NCBI GenBank assembly: GCA_025451425.1
Contig: JANWKK010000144.1
Coordinates: 1-18,916, forward strand
Direction of reading: 5' to 3'
DNA: 18,916 nt
DNA from: Gemmatimonadaceae bacterium
GTDB lineage: Bacteria > Gemmatimonadota > Gemmatimonadetes > Gemmatimonadales > Gemmatimonadaceae
Part shown: piece by piece, positions 1-7,543 of the stretch
Position numbering within the stretch: position 1 is the first letter of the stretch
How the letters are laid out: each line of letters opens with the position of its first letter
Program-made: the position numbers and the translations under genes
The notes under the pieces: model-generated
Databases searched by the model: none
Told to the model about the DNA's origin: nothing
What the model saw: the letters and a program-made list of their open reading frames with translations, nothing else

Positions 1-946
1 AATCGGCGACCCACCCGATCATCGTCTCGAGGCTGACCTCCGGCGGCGAAAAGCTGGCGCGCATTCGGTCCGTGTTACTGAGGAGCGCGTCGTCGCGCTC
101 CTCTCCGCGAAAGAGCACCGGCCTCCCGAATTCCGCGGCGAACGCATGCGCAATGTCTCGCACGGAGAGGGTATCGATGCCGGTGACGTTCAGGACGAAC
201 GGTGGCGTCGAGGCGAGCGCCAGCGACTCGAGGGCAATGCGGTTCGCGTCGCCCTGCCAGATCACATTGACGTGGCCCATCGCGAGAGGCACCGGCTCTT
301 CGCGCCAAACGCGAAGCCCGATGTCGGCCAGGACGCCATACCGAAGGTCGATGGCGTAGTTGAGCCTGATGATCGAGACGCACGTGTTATAACGAGTGGA
401 GAAGAACTCGAACACGCGCTCTCGGCCTAACGCGGAAGCTGCATACTCCCCGACGGGTCCGACTGGATCGCTCTCGCGCGCGCCGCCGGTGGCAACCGCA
501 CTGAGTGGGTACACGTTCCCTGTCGAAAACGCGACCAGGCGGGCGCCGCGATATCGCTCGGCGCAGATCGCGGGAACGATCGTGTTCATCGCCCAGGTAG
601 TGGCCGGTGCGGCGTCGGTGCCGAATTTCTGTCCGGCCATGAAGATCACGTTAGGCGCGTCGGGCAGCGCCGCGACCGCCTCGCGGTCGATTAAGTCGCA
701 GCTGATTGTCTCGATGCCCGCGCCGCCGAGCACGCGCGCAGCCTCTCGGGAGGAGAATCGCGAGACAGCATAGACACGCCGTGCCTCCCCAACCTGAGCT
801 GCGGCTCGAGCCGCCAGGCGCGCGAGCGTCGGCCCCATTGTCCCGCCGGCACCGAGGACGACGACATCGCCGGGGCAATTACGGAGCGCTTCCACCGTCT
901 CGGCGCGCGGCGTCGAGAGCAGCTCGTCGAGCTCGGCTTCGTTCAC
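1..946 (-). CDS. NAD-dependent epimerase/dehydratase family protein (3' end outside window)
   Basis: At least 315 codons are present; the C-terminus lies beyond the left edge. An N-terminal Rossmann motif GAGGTMG (residues 32-38, preceded by a beta strand DVVVL) marks an NAD(P)-binding extended-SDR fold. Further matches are FSTGNVYP in the middle and GEYAASALGRERVFEFF at the expected active-site helix. In the family this helix carries YxxxK; here the Tyr is kept but the Lys position reads Ala (YAASA), so it is a divergent member and its substrate cannot be told. The GTG at 946 is chosen because it follows the sufE-like stop (972) by 25 bp and leaves about 30 residues before the Rossmann strand; no good Shine-Dalgarno is visible and the frame is open further upstream into the sufE end. 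It is probably co-transcribed with that gene. Family assignment is firm, function is not. Confidence 0.8.
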   Translation of the reverse strand, partial: MNEAELDELLSTPRAETVEALRNCPGDVVVLGAGGTMGPTLARLAARAAAQVGEARRVYAVSRFSSREAARVLGGAGIETISCDLIDREAVAALPDAPNVIFMAGQKFGTDAAPATTWAMNTIVPAICAERYRGARLVAFSTGNVYPLSAVATGGARESDPVGPVGEYAASALGRERVFEFFSTRYNTCVSIIRLNYAIDLRYGVLADIGLRVWREEPVPLAMGHVNVIWQGDANRIALESLALASTPPFVLNVTGIDTLSVRDIAHAFAAEFGRPVLFRGEERDDALLSNTDRMRASFSPPEVSLETMIGWVAD

Positions 947-971
947 GGATTGAGAAAGAGGTACTTGTTCG

Positions 972-1436
972 TTACGCAGCGGCCGAAGCGGCCTGCTGTG
1001 CGTGGCGCTTGATCCGGAGCAACATCGCGGTGAGGCCGACTTCGCGCCCGGCGAGGCCGATCCCTTCCATTACCTGTCGCACGAAATCGTCCGGAATCGC
1101 GAGCGCGGTTGACGGCGGCTGATCGTTGATCGCCGAGAAAAGAATCGCCAGAAAGGCCGCGATGGTGGGCGACTGCCGGACATTCAAATCGGCGTAATAG
1201 TGCATCTTGCCATCGCGGAATTCGGGAAAGAGATCCACCTGCGTTTGGCATTCGGGCACGCTGAAGGCGCCACGGTCGAGCTCGCGAAAACGCTCCGGCA
1301 GGGGTTCGAGTCGCTTCGAGTAACCGACGAGCGCTTGCATCTTCTCTTCTCGGCCGAGTGACTGGAAATATCGCAGCACTCGCGCAATGGAGGGCGGAAG
1401 GGCACTCGCACTGTTCGTGGATGACAGCTCGGTCAT
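972..1436 (-). CDS. sufE: SufE-like Fe-S cluster assembly sulfur acceptor
   Basis: 154 aa, the usual SufE length. SufE accepts persulfide sulfur from the cysteine desulfurase SufS in cytoplasmic Fe-S cluster assembly. The signature is SVPECQTQVDLFPE with the candidate sulfur-accepting Cys63. It is followed by the typical strand (GKMHYYADLNVRQS), a helix TIAAFLAILFSAIND and a C-terminal helical segment with GLTAMLLRIKRHA. The position usually occupied by an aromatic (QVWL) reads QVDL. The start is the ATG at 1436; the frame stays open upstream to 2213, but that extension is antisense to the osmC gene and has Arg/Ser/Thr-rich shadow composition, so it is rejected. No sufS or sufBCD is adjacent; the next gene downstream is an epimerase-like protein. 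The family call is good; the partner desulfurase is not visible. Confidence 0.85.
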   Translation of the reverse strand: MTELSSTNSASALPPSIARVLRYFQSLGREEKMQALVGYSKRLEPLPERFRELDRGAFSVPECQTQVDLFPEFRDGKMHYYADLNVRQSPTIAAFLAILFSAINDQPPSTALAIPDDFVRQVMEGIGLAGREVGLTAMLLRIKRHAQQAASAAA

Positions 1437-1559
1437 AATACGGATAAATGACTTTCGTGCCTTGGTGGTCAAGCGCGGGGAGGCGAATGTCGAAGTTCCC
1501 CTGGTGGTTATTCTGTATGCAGCGTTTTTGTCATCAACAGCTATCGGAGATTTCGAATC

Positions 1560-1988
1560 ATGCCAACGCGGACGGCAAGCGCGACGTGGAAGGGAGGGCT
1601 GAAAGGCGGCAACGGTAGCTTCAAGGGCCAGACCGGACTCGGTGGCTCTTACTCGTTCGGGTCGCGTTTCGAGAATGCGAGTGGATCGAATCCGGAAGAA
1701 TTGCTCGCTGCCGCGGAAGCAGCCTGCTTCAGTATGGCGCTGAGCGCCGGACTCGAACGCGCGGGCACGCCGCCGACCAGTGTCGACACGACCGCGCAGT
1801 GCACGATCGAGAAAGTCGGTGACGGCTTCAAGGTGACGAAGATGCGACTCGAGGTGCGCGCCAACGTTCCGAAGATCGACGCGGCGGAGTTCCAGAAAAT
1901 CGCCGCAGCGACGAAGGACGGTTGTCCGATCTCCCAGGTGATGAAGGGAAACGTGCCGATCGAGCTCGACGCAAAGCTCGCGAGCTGA
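1560..1988 (+). CDS. OsmC/Ohr family peroxiredoxin
   Basis: 142 aa, the full length of an OsmC protein. OsmC-type enzymes reduce organic and inorganic hydroperoxides with a reactive Cys pair at the dimer interface in the cytoplasm. Both cysteines are visible: Cys56 in EAACFSMAL and Cys122 in KDGCPISQV. The N-terminal strand (TASATWKGGLKGGNGSF) and SNPEELLAAAEAAC helix are typical of the OsmC rather than the Ohr branch. ATG at 1560 follows a GGAGA (1546-1550) by 9 nt, which supports this start. It is transcribed divergently from sufE, with a 123-bp shared upstream region (1437-1559), and converges on the next gene with only 4 bp between stops. No specific regulator site (for example OhrR-like) could be recognised. 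Confidence 0.9.
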   Translation: MPTRTASATWKGGLKGGNGSFKGQTGLGGSYSFGSRFENASGSNPEELLAAAEAACFSMALSAGLERAGTPPTSVDTTAQCTIEKVGDGFKVTKMRLEVRANVPKIDAAEFQKIAAATKDGCPISQVMKGNVPIELDAKLAS

Positions 1989-1992
1989 TGCG

Positions 1993-2307
1993 TCAGTCCG
2001 CGAAGTACTCCTTGATGCAGATGGCGACAACGCGCTGGAGAATGCGCGTCTCTTCATCGTAGTCACGCGCGTGCGCGACGTCGGGGAGCGCGCGCCAGAT
2101 ACTCTTGAGCGCGATGAGTACTTGTTCGGGGCTGATCGCCTTCTGCCGCGCCTCACACGCCAGGTTGTGCAAGGCCGTACGAAGCTCGGCGGCGGGCTCC
2201 GAGTGGGACGCACTCATATCGCGCTGGAGCGCGCGACGTACGGCGTCCACCGTTTCCTGGGCAATCTCGTTAGGCTGCTGCATCGGGCCCGTGTCGTGGT
2301 GCGTCAT
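1993..2307 (-). CDS. Hypothetical protein, 104 aa
   Basis: Not recognised. The 104-aa product is mostly helical and acidic toward its C-terminus, with a well-formed segment ISPEQVLIALKSIWRALPD (about residues 59-75) and DEETRILQRVVAICIKEYFAD at the end. It has no signal peptide, membrane segment or metal-binding motif (two scattered Cys, 51 and 97). Amino-acid composition is balanced, unlike the Arg/Ser-rich shadow frames around it, which supports real coding. The ATG at 2307 is used; an in-frame ATG at 2283 is an alternative and neither has a strong Shine-Dalgarno. It is convergent with the osmC gene (stops 4 bp apart) and divergent from the cupin gene. Confidence 0.65.
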   Translation of the reverse strand: MTHHDTGPMQQPNEIAQETVDAVRRALQRDMSASHSEPAAELRTALHNLACEARQKAISPEQVLIALKSIWRALPDVAHARDYDEETRILQRVVAICIKEYFAD

Positions 2308-2467
2308 GACGGGGTCGCCCGCGGTGGAAATGCACAGGGGGGGCGGCGCAGAATGTTTCTCCGACGCTCGCCATCGTCAAGTGGAAGCGCATCGCTTTGG
2401 TGTGGCCCGATGGGCGAGCCCGTCCGCAGAGGGCTCCCCGTAGCCGTGGCGGCTTTCTTCCATTATG

Positions 2468-2507
2468 GGTTAACAAGCGGGCGCGACTGCCCGGATACCC
2501 CTTAACC
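2468..2507 (+). promoter_or_regulatory. Nested inverted repeat in the leader of the cupin gene
   Basis: An outer pair GGTTAA (2468-2473) / TTAACC (2502-2507) encloses an inner pair CGGGC (2478-2482) / GCCCG (2489-2493) with a 6-nt loop. It ends 15 bp before the cupin ATG at 2523. There is no T-tract, so it does not look like an intrinsic terminator; it could be an operator or 5' UTR hairpin. Short arms make chance occurrence possible. Confidence 0.3.
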
Positions 2508-2522
2508 GTTTAGCGACTTTTC

Positions 2523-2918
2523 ATGCCCACCTCATCCGATCGTGCCGCGCAAGAGCGCTCTGTCACCTGGTACCGCTGGGAAGAGATGCCACGAGAGAAG
2601 GTCTCAGCAATGTTGGATCGGCGTCTGATCACCGGAGACCGGATGATGCTCGCGCACGTCTACCTCAAGAAGGGATGCGTGGTTCCGAAACACAGCCACG
2701 AAAATGAGCAGCTCACCTACATCCTGGAGGGCGCGCTCCGTTTCTGGGTCGGCGACGATGAGAAGGAGGAAGTGGTCGTCCGAGCGGGCGAGGTGTTGCA
2801 TATCCCATCGAACGTGCTTCACAAGGCGGAGGCGCTCGAGGACACGCTCGACGTCGACGTGTTTTCGCCACCGCGGGAGGACTGGTTGAACAAGACGGAT
2901 TCGTATCTGCGGAAATAG
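2523..2918 (+). CDS. Small single-domain cupin protein
   Basis: 131 aa with one cupin barrel. Motif 1 is GCVVPKHSHENEQLTYILEG (residues 51-70), giving His57, His59 and Gln63 in the metal-binding positions; motif 2 is GEVLHIPSNVLH with His100 as the third His. Cupins of this size bind a divalent metal and act as isomerases, dioxygenases or small-molecule binding proteins; nothing here fixes the substrate. Gln in place of the usual motif-1 Glu is common in the superfamily. The N-terminal 40 residues and the C-terminal tail (PPREDWLNKTDSYLRK) resemble uncharacterised cupin_2 proteins of about 110-130 aa. It lies 27 bp upstream of the SDR-like gene on the same strand, so the two are probably an operon. 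Confidence 0.85.
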   Translation: MPTSSDRAAQERSVTWYRWEEMPREKVSAMLDRRLITGDRMMLAHVYLKKGCVVPKHSHENEQLTYILEGALRFWVGDDEKEEVVVRAGEVLHIPSNVLHKAEALEDTLDVDVFSPPREDWLNKTDSYLRK

Positions 2919-2945
2919 CCTCTCGCGACGTTAGGCACACTTAAC

Positions 2946-3737
2946 ATGGATCTCGGACTCCGCGGCAAGACCGCGCTCGTCGCGGCCGCGAGTCGCGGGC
3001 TTGGTCGCGCGATCGCGGAAGCCCTGGCCGCCGAAGGCGCCTCGATCGTGATTTGTGCGCGCGGCGGCGAAGCGCTGCAGCAGGCGCGAGACGCGATCGC
3101 GGAGCGCACCGGCATTGAAGTCGACGCCCTTGCGGCCGACGTCTCGACTGAGGAAGGAATCACGCGCGTGTGGCAGCACGCGCGGGATCGCCTCGGACAC
3201 GTGGACATCCTCGTGACGAATGCGGGAGGGCCACCATCGGGGTCATTCGAGTCGCACGATTGGGACGTCTGGCAGCGGTCGGTCGAGCTCACGCTGCGTA
3301 GCGCCGTGGAGCTCACGAGGCTGGTACTGCCGGGAATGAAGGAGCGACAGTGGGGACGGATCCTTCATGTCACCTCGATTGCCGTGAAACAGCCGGTCGA
3401 TGGGCTGATGCTCTCGAACAGTATTCGCGCCGCCGTGACGGGCTTCGCGAGGACCCTGGCAAACGAAGTCGCTCGCTATAACGTGACAGTGAACTCGATC
3501 CTGCCGGGTTACACTCGCACCGACCGCGTCGAGCAGTTGAACGCAGCGACGGCAGCGCGCGAAGGCATCACCGTCGACGACGTTTCACGTCGCATCGAGG
3601 CTCAGATTCCGATGCGACGCCTCGGCGAGCCGCACGAGTTCGCCGCGCTTGCGGCGTTTCTCGCCTCCGAACAGGCGGCGTACATCACCGGTCAGTCGAT
3701 CGCTGTGGACGGCGGCTGGATTCGATCGCTGCTCTGA
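2946..3737 (+). CDS. SDR-family oxidoreductase-like protein with non-canonical active site
   Basis: 263 aa, typical for a classical short-chain dehydrogenase and closest in pattern to 3-oxoacyl-ACP reductase-like members. The fold signatures are present: cofactor loop ALVAAASRGLG (residues 10-20), ARG after beta-2, AADVS (63-67), NAGG (92-95), Ser144 in VTSIAV, NSILPGYTRTDR, and a C-terminal ITGQSIAVDGGW. The TGxxxGxG motif reads AAxxxGxG, and where YxxxK should follow Ser144 by 13 residues the protein has Ser157 and Arg161 (GLMLSNSIRAAV). This matches a known subgroup described as BKR-like but lacking perfect NAD-binding and tetrad motifs (the cd05344 type). It may therefore have altered or no reductase activity. 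Its last 46 bp overlap the convergent mscS gene. Start ATG 2946 puts the Rossmann strand at residue 8. Confidence 0.85.
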   Translation: MDLGLRGKTALVAAASRGLGRAIAEALAAEGASIVICARGGEALQQARDAIAERTGIEVDALAADVSTEEGITRVWQHARDRLGHVDILVTNAGGPPSGSFESHDWDVWQRSVELTLRSAVELTRLVLPGMKERQWGRILHVTSIAVKQPVDGLMLSNSIRAAVTGFARTLANEVARYNVTVNSILPGYTRTDRVEQLNAATAAREGITVDDVSRRIEAQIPMRRLGEPHEFAALAAFLASEQAAYITGQSIAVDGGWIRSLL

Positions 3738-4900
3738 GTGATCGGCTGGCTGGTGGTTGGTCCGGGGAGGGACCCGTCGAGGACGACCGTGCGAGTCGGG
3801 AAGGCGAAATCGATCCTCTCCGCCTTGAAGCGACGCAAGAGCTCGAGGTTTATCGTTTGCTGAACGTCGAGGTATCGCGTGTAGTCCGCGTCAAGCACAT
3901 AATACACCGTCTCAATACGAAGCGCGGAGTCGGTGTATTGGGTGAAATGGCTGCGGTCGAAGCGAACCGGCTGTTGCGTCGACACCACCTCGCGGATCAT
4001 CCCCGGGATACGTGCGAGCGTTTCGGGCGCGGTGTCGTACGTGACGTCGGTGGTGAAGACGACGCGACGATCGAGCTGGCGCTTGTAGTTCCGGATGCGG
4101 CTCTTGAGCAGCTCGCTGTTCGAGATGATAATTTGCTCACCACTTACACTCCGCAGGCGAGTGGTCTTGAGTCCGATCCGCTCGACGGTGCCCTGCACCT
4201 GATCCACCGCGATAGAGTCGCCGACGTCGAAGGGCTTGTCGAACACGATCGAGAGTGCCGCGAAGAGGTCGCCGAGAACGTTCTGAACGGCGAGCGCGAT
4301 CGCAACGCCGCCGATGCCGAGTCCCGTCACCAGCGTCGTCACGTTGACGCCGAATTTGTCGAGCGCCGTAATGAAGACGATCACCCAGAGCACGAGCTTC
4401 GCGCCGATGCCTAACGCACGCATGGTCGTGACGCTCGCGACATCGGCGCGCGCCGCCTTCATGCCTGCCTGACGCTGAATCCACAGGTCGACGGCCGCCG
4501 AGCCCCATAGCCCGCATTGGACCAGGAGGACCAGCGCGAACGTGGCGTCGAAGTACATGTCGAGCGTCGGCGGCAGCGCCAGGAAGTGCGATCCGAAGAC
4601 GAGTGCCGCCGCGGCGAGGAAATACGGCTTTGTCCGCGCCACGAGCTCGACGAGGACGTCGTCGACCTCGGTCGTGGTGCGCTTGGCGATCTCGCCCAAC
4701 CGCCCAACGAGCAAGTAGCGAATGAGCAGCAGCGCGAGGAACGCCGCCAGCGAGACGGCAAGCGCCGTCAGCCACTGCCGCATCGAGTTGTGAAAGAGGA
4801 CCTGATCGAGGAACTGATCGGGGTGCATGTCGCGGAACGGGGCGGAGCCAGGGTGACCGTCAACGAGGTGACTGCCGACCCACAAGCCTACGCGCGTCAT
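3692..4900 (-). CDS. Small-conductance mechanosensitive channel, MscS family
   Basis: 402 aa inner-membrane protein. Hydrophobic segments lie at about residues 44-65, 93-109, 119-139 and 164-181. They are followed by the pore-lining helix VTTLVTGLGIGGVAIALAVQ (187-206) with its Gly/Ala packing pattern, and by the beta domain (DKPFDVGDSIAV, then GTVERIGLKTTRLRS and EQIIISNSEL). The family opens under membrane tension to release solutes on hypo-osmotic shock. It begins 10 bp after the recQ stop, so it is probably co-transcribed with recQ. ATG 4900 is used, with a weak AGGGG further upstream; ATG 4828 is an in-frame alternative just before the first membrane helix. The C-terminal tail (from about residue 375) is Pro/Ser/Thr-rich, and its coding sequence overlaps the 3' end of the SDR gene. 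Confidence 0.93.
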   Translation of the reverse strand: MTRVGLWVGSHLVDGHPGSAPFRDMHPDQFLDQVLFHNSMRQWLTALAVSLAAFLALLLIRYLLVGRLGEIAKRTTTEVDDVLVELVARTKPYFLAAAALVFGSHFLALPPTLDMYFDATFALVLLVQCGLWGSAAVDLWIQRQAGMKAARADVASVTTMRALGIGAKLVLWVIVFITALDKFGVNVTTLVTGLGIGGVAIALAVQNVLGDLFAALSIVFDKPFDVGDSIAVDQVQGTVERIGLKTTRLRSVSGEQIIISNSELLKSRIRNYKRQLDRRVVFTTDVTYDTAPETLARIPGMIREVVSTQQPVRFDRSHFTQYTDSALRIETVYYVLDADYTRYLDVQQTINLELLRRFKAERIDFAFPTRTVVLDGSLPGPTTSQPITQSSDRIQPPSTAID

Positions 4901-4910
4901 GCCGAGCGGT

Positions 4911-6404
4911 CTACACCCCTACTGCGACTTCTCCCTTACGGATGCGCCACCTCGACATCGCGTCGCATGCGTCGCAGTTGCTGCACTCCCAATCCGGCTC
5001 GACGTCTTCGCCGAAATACTCGAGGATGAAGCGCGTGCGGCATTGAGCAGTCTGGCAGTACTGCACCATCGCGCGAAGCTTGGCACGGTCCTGGATTCGT
5101 CGCGCCTCGTAGTCGGTGAGGTCGGCGCTCAGGTCCACGGAGGTGAGTCGCTCGGTCGAGAGCCGCTCCCAGCTCCCACCTCGGTATTCGCGCACGAGGC
5201 CATGGCGCTTGAGCAGAACCAGGACGATGCGCGCCTTGCGCCTCGGCACGCCGGATTTGTCCGAGAGGTCGTCGAGATGCACCTGCTCCCGCAGCGGTGC
5301 CTGTTCGAGTGTTATCGCGACACGAGCCGCCTCTTCGACGTCAGGGTACTTACCACCCAGGAAGTACGACTGGACGCGGCTGTCTTCCACGCGATAGAGC
5401 ACGGTGCAAGTCGACGGATCGCTGTCGCGACCGGAACGACCAGCCTCCTGATAGTACGACTCGACGCTACCGGGAAAGTGATAGTGAATGACGAATCGGA
5501 TATCGCTTTTGTCGATGCCGAGTCCGAACGCGTTCGTCGCGATCATGGCCTTGAATTCGTCGGCCATGAAACGATTCTGCATGTCTTTTCGATCGGCCGC
5601 GGCCATCTTGCCGTGGTAGAGACCGACCTTCACGTCGTGGCGAAATTCTTCGTACAGTCGCTCCGCTTCGCGGACGGTGGCGACGTAGACGATTCCGACT
5701 CCCGGGCTATCTCGCAGCAGGCCGGTGAGTGCCTCGTCTTTCTCGCGCTGATTGACGGTGCGTCGAACCTCGAATCGAAGGTTGGGTCGCGCGAACCCGG
5801 TGATGGTGATGACGGGATCGTGCATTCCGAGCTGCCGCGCGACGTCCTGACGAACCTCTTCGGTCGCCGTCGCGGTGAGAGCGAGAATTGGCGGACGGCC
5901 AAGCCGCTTCACGATCGAGCCGAGCATCAGATAGTCGGGACGGAAATCGTGTCCCCACTGACTGACGCAATGGGCTTCGTCCACGACGAAGAGGCTCACC
6001 GATCGAGAAAGGAGCCTCTCGAAAAAATCACGATCCTTGAAGCGCTCGGGAGTCAGATACAGAATCTCGCCTTCGCCGTCGAGCACGCGCTGCTCCAAGT
6101 GACGCGTTTCCGACTCGGAAAGGTGCGAATGCATCGCCATTGCATCCACTCCGCACGCGGTGAGCTTGTCCTGTTGATCTTTCATGAGCGCGATGAGGGG
6201 ACTGACGACGAGGGTCAGCCCTTCGAGCATCAGCGCTGGTAGTTGGTAGATGAGTGACTTTCCACTTCCGGTGGGCATGACGATGAGCGCGTCGCGGCCC
6301 GCGAGCGCTGCCTTGATCGGCTCCCACTGTCCTTTCTGAAAGTCACGGTGGCCGAAGCGCTCTACGAGTATCTCGCGAGCGCGGGCCCGAGATGTATTGG
6401 ACAT
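4911..6404 (-). CDS. recQ: ATP-dependent DNA helicase RecQ, compact form
   Basis: 497 aa SF2 3'-5' helicase acting in recombination and repair. Motifs in order: Q-like motif around DFQKGQWEPI (21-30), Walker A PTGSGKS (44-50), DEAH (142-145) followed by the RecQ aromatic loop SQWGHDFRPDY (148-158), LTATAT (176-181), motif V around IATNAFGLGIDKSDIRFVIH (288-307), and QEAGRSGRD (319-327). The RecQ zinc site is recognisable as Cys455, Cys474, Cys477 and Cys480 in QCRTRFILEYFGE...ECSNCDAC. A winged-helix-like stretch (LDDLSDKSGVPRRKARIVLVLLKRHGLV, about 377-404) lies before the zinc cysteines rather than after them, and the protein ends 17 residues past the last Cys. The standard C-terminal RQC winged helix and HRDC domain are therefore absent. 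ATG 6404 is followed downstream by mscS after 10 bp. Confidence 0.95.
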   Translation of the reverse strand: MSNTSRARAREILVERFGHRDFQKGQWEPIKAALAGRDALIVMPTGSGKSLIYQLPALMLEGLTLVVSPLIALMKDQQDKLTACGVDAMAMHSHLSESETRHLEQRVLDGEGEILYLTPERFKDRDFFERLLSRSVSLFVVDEAHCVSQWGHDFRPDYLMLGSIVKRLGRPPILALTATATEEVRQDVARQLGMHDPVITITGFARPNLRFEVRRTVNQREKDEALTGLLRDSPGVGIVYVATVREAERLYEEFRHDVKVGLYHGKMAAADRKDMQNRFMADEFKAMIATNAFGLGIDKSDIRFVIHYHFPGSVESYYQEAGRSGRDSDPSTCTVLYRVEDSRVQSYFLGGKYPDVEEAARVAITLEQAPLREQVHLDDLSDKSGVPRRKARIVLVLLKRHGLVREYRGGSWERLSTERLTSVDLSADLTDYEARRIQDRAKLRAMVQYCQTAQCRTRFILEYFGEDVEPDWECSNCDACDAMSRWRIRKGEVAVGV

Positions 6405-6560
6405 GAAAACAACTTGGGCACGAACCGTTCCGATTTTTTACGGTCCAGCGTACTGAGCAATCGCTAACGCGTCGGTCCGAGCGTGTTGGCCGCAGGTCGA
6501 GGAACCGGATTTGGCCCGGAGCAGTATTTTCCCTGAGGTCGACGACGTTCGCACGCAAAC

Positions 6561-6566
6561 GGAGGT
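6561..6566 (+). promoter_or_regulatory. Shine-Dalgarno GGAGGT of msrP
   Basis: GGAGGT lies 6 nt before the ATG at 6573 and fixes the msrP start. It sits at the end of the 168-bp divergent region between recQ and msrP. Confidence 0.75.
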
Positions 6567-6572
6567 CAATCG

Positions 6573-7517
6573 ATGTGGATCAGACGGCCTGACGACATCA
6601 AGTCGTCGGAGATCACGGATGAGAAGCTCTACTTCGACCGGCGGCGTTTTCTCGTCGCGGCGGGGATTCTCGGAGCCTCCGGGGTCGGCCTCCTTGCGTG
6701 CAACTCTGACGCACGCGGCTCATCCGACGGCGATGTCGCACCGGACGCAGCGCAACAGCCTGAAGACAAGCTGAACACGTACGAGCAAATCACCTCGTAC
6801 AACAACTTCTACGAGTTCGGGACCGACAAGGAAGATCCGAAGGACAACTCGGCGGGTTTTCACCCGATGCCGTGGACAGTGCGGGTCGAAGGGCTTTGCA
6901 AGAAGCCTGGCGACTATCACTTCGATGATCTCATCAAGCCGCACAAGATTGTGGATCGTACATATCGGCTGCGCTGCGTCGAGGCGTGGTCGCTGGTGAT
7001 CCCGTGGCAGGGAATTCCCCTTGGGGAAATGATTCGACGCTTCGAGCCTCAGCCATCGGCGAAGTATGTCGCGTTCACGACTGTCTTCCGGCCAAACGAG
7101 ATGCCCGGACAGCGACGGCCGGTTCTTCAATGGCCGTACATAGAGGGGCTGCGCATGGACGAGGCAATGAATGACCTCACGCTGATGGCGACAGGTCTTT
7201 ACGGAAAGCCACTGCCGAACCAGGACGGCGCTCCGATTCGCCTCATCGTTCCGTGGAAGTACGGCTTCAAGGGAATCAAGTCGATCGTGAAGATCGCCTT
7301 CGTAGACAAGCAACCGGAGACGACCTGGAATATCTCCGCGCCTGACGAGTACGGCTTCTACGCCAACGTGAATCCCGAAGTCGACCATCCGCGCTGGTCG
7401 CAAGCCACGGAGCGCCGCATTGGCGAATTTCGAAGACGCCGCACGTTGATGTTCAATGGCTATGGCGACCAGGTGGCGAGCATGTACTCGGGGATGGATC
7501 TCAGAAAGAATTACTGA
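6573..7517 (+). CDS. msrP: Protein-methionine-sulfoxide reductase catalytic subunit MsrP (YedY)
   Basis: 314 aa molybdopterin enzyme of the sulfite-oxidase family. MsrP reduces methionine sulfoxide in exported proteins using electrons from MsrQ. A Tat signal is present: DRRRFLVAAGILGASGVGLL (residues 22-41) with the twin-Arg motif. Cys135 in RLRCVEAWS is the expected molybdenum ligand, and NNFYEFGTDKEDP (77-89), PYIEGLRMDEAMNDL and PIRLIVPWKYGFKGIKSI are family blocks. Immediately after the hydrophobic stretch comes LLAC followed by Asn-Ser (Cys43), which fits a lipobox; E. coli MsrP is a soluble periplasmic protein, so this one may be membrane-anchored by lipidation. It is followed 26 bp later by msrQ, the standard pair. 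The start is fixed by GGAGGT 6 nt upstream. Confidence 0.95.
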   Translation: MWIRRPDDIKSSEITDEKLYFDRRRFLVAAGILGASGVGLLACNSDARGSSDGDVAPDAAQQPEDKLNTYEQITSYNNFYEFGTDKEDPKDNSAGFHPMPWTVRVEGLCKKPGDYHFDDLIKPHKIVDRTYRLRCVEAWSLVIPWQGIPLGEMIRRFEPQPSAKYVAFTTVFRPNEMPGQRRPVLQWPYIEGLRMDEAMNDLTLMATGLYGKPLPNQDGAPIRLIVPWKYGFKGIKSIVKIAFVDKQPETTWNISAPDEYGFYANVNPEVDHPRWSQATERRIGEFRRRRTLMFNGYGDQVASMYSGMDLRKNY

Positions 7518-7543
7518 GCCATCGGACGGGTGATTTTGCGATC

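Noticed and set aside
1437..1559. Promoter or peroxide-responsive operator between sufE and osmC
   Set aside because: The stretch is AT-richer than its surroundings, but I found no convincing -35/-10 pair or operator palindrome.
972..2213. A 413-codon minus-strand ORF that includes sufE as its C-terminal part
   Set aside because: The N-terminal 259 codons are antisense to osmC, Arg/Ser/Thr-rich and unlike any family; the SufE homology begins right after the ATG at 1436.
4899..6242. A 447-codon plus-strand ORF
   Set aside because: It lies entirely antisense to recQ, whose helicase motifs are complete; this is a GC-bias shadow frame.
6433..6460. A possible minus-strand promoter for recQ (TTGCTC, 16 bp, AAAAAT)
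   Set aside because: Both boxes match the consensus weakly and the T-run alone could create the match; not strong enough to annotate.
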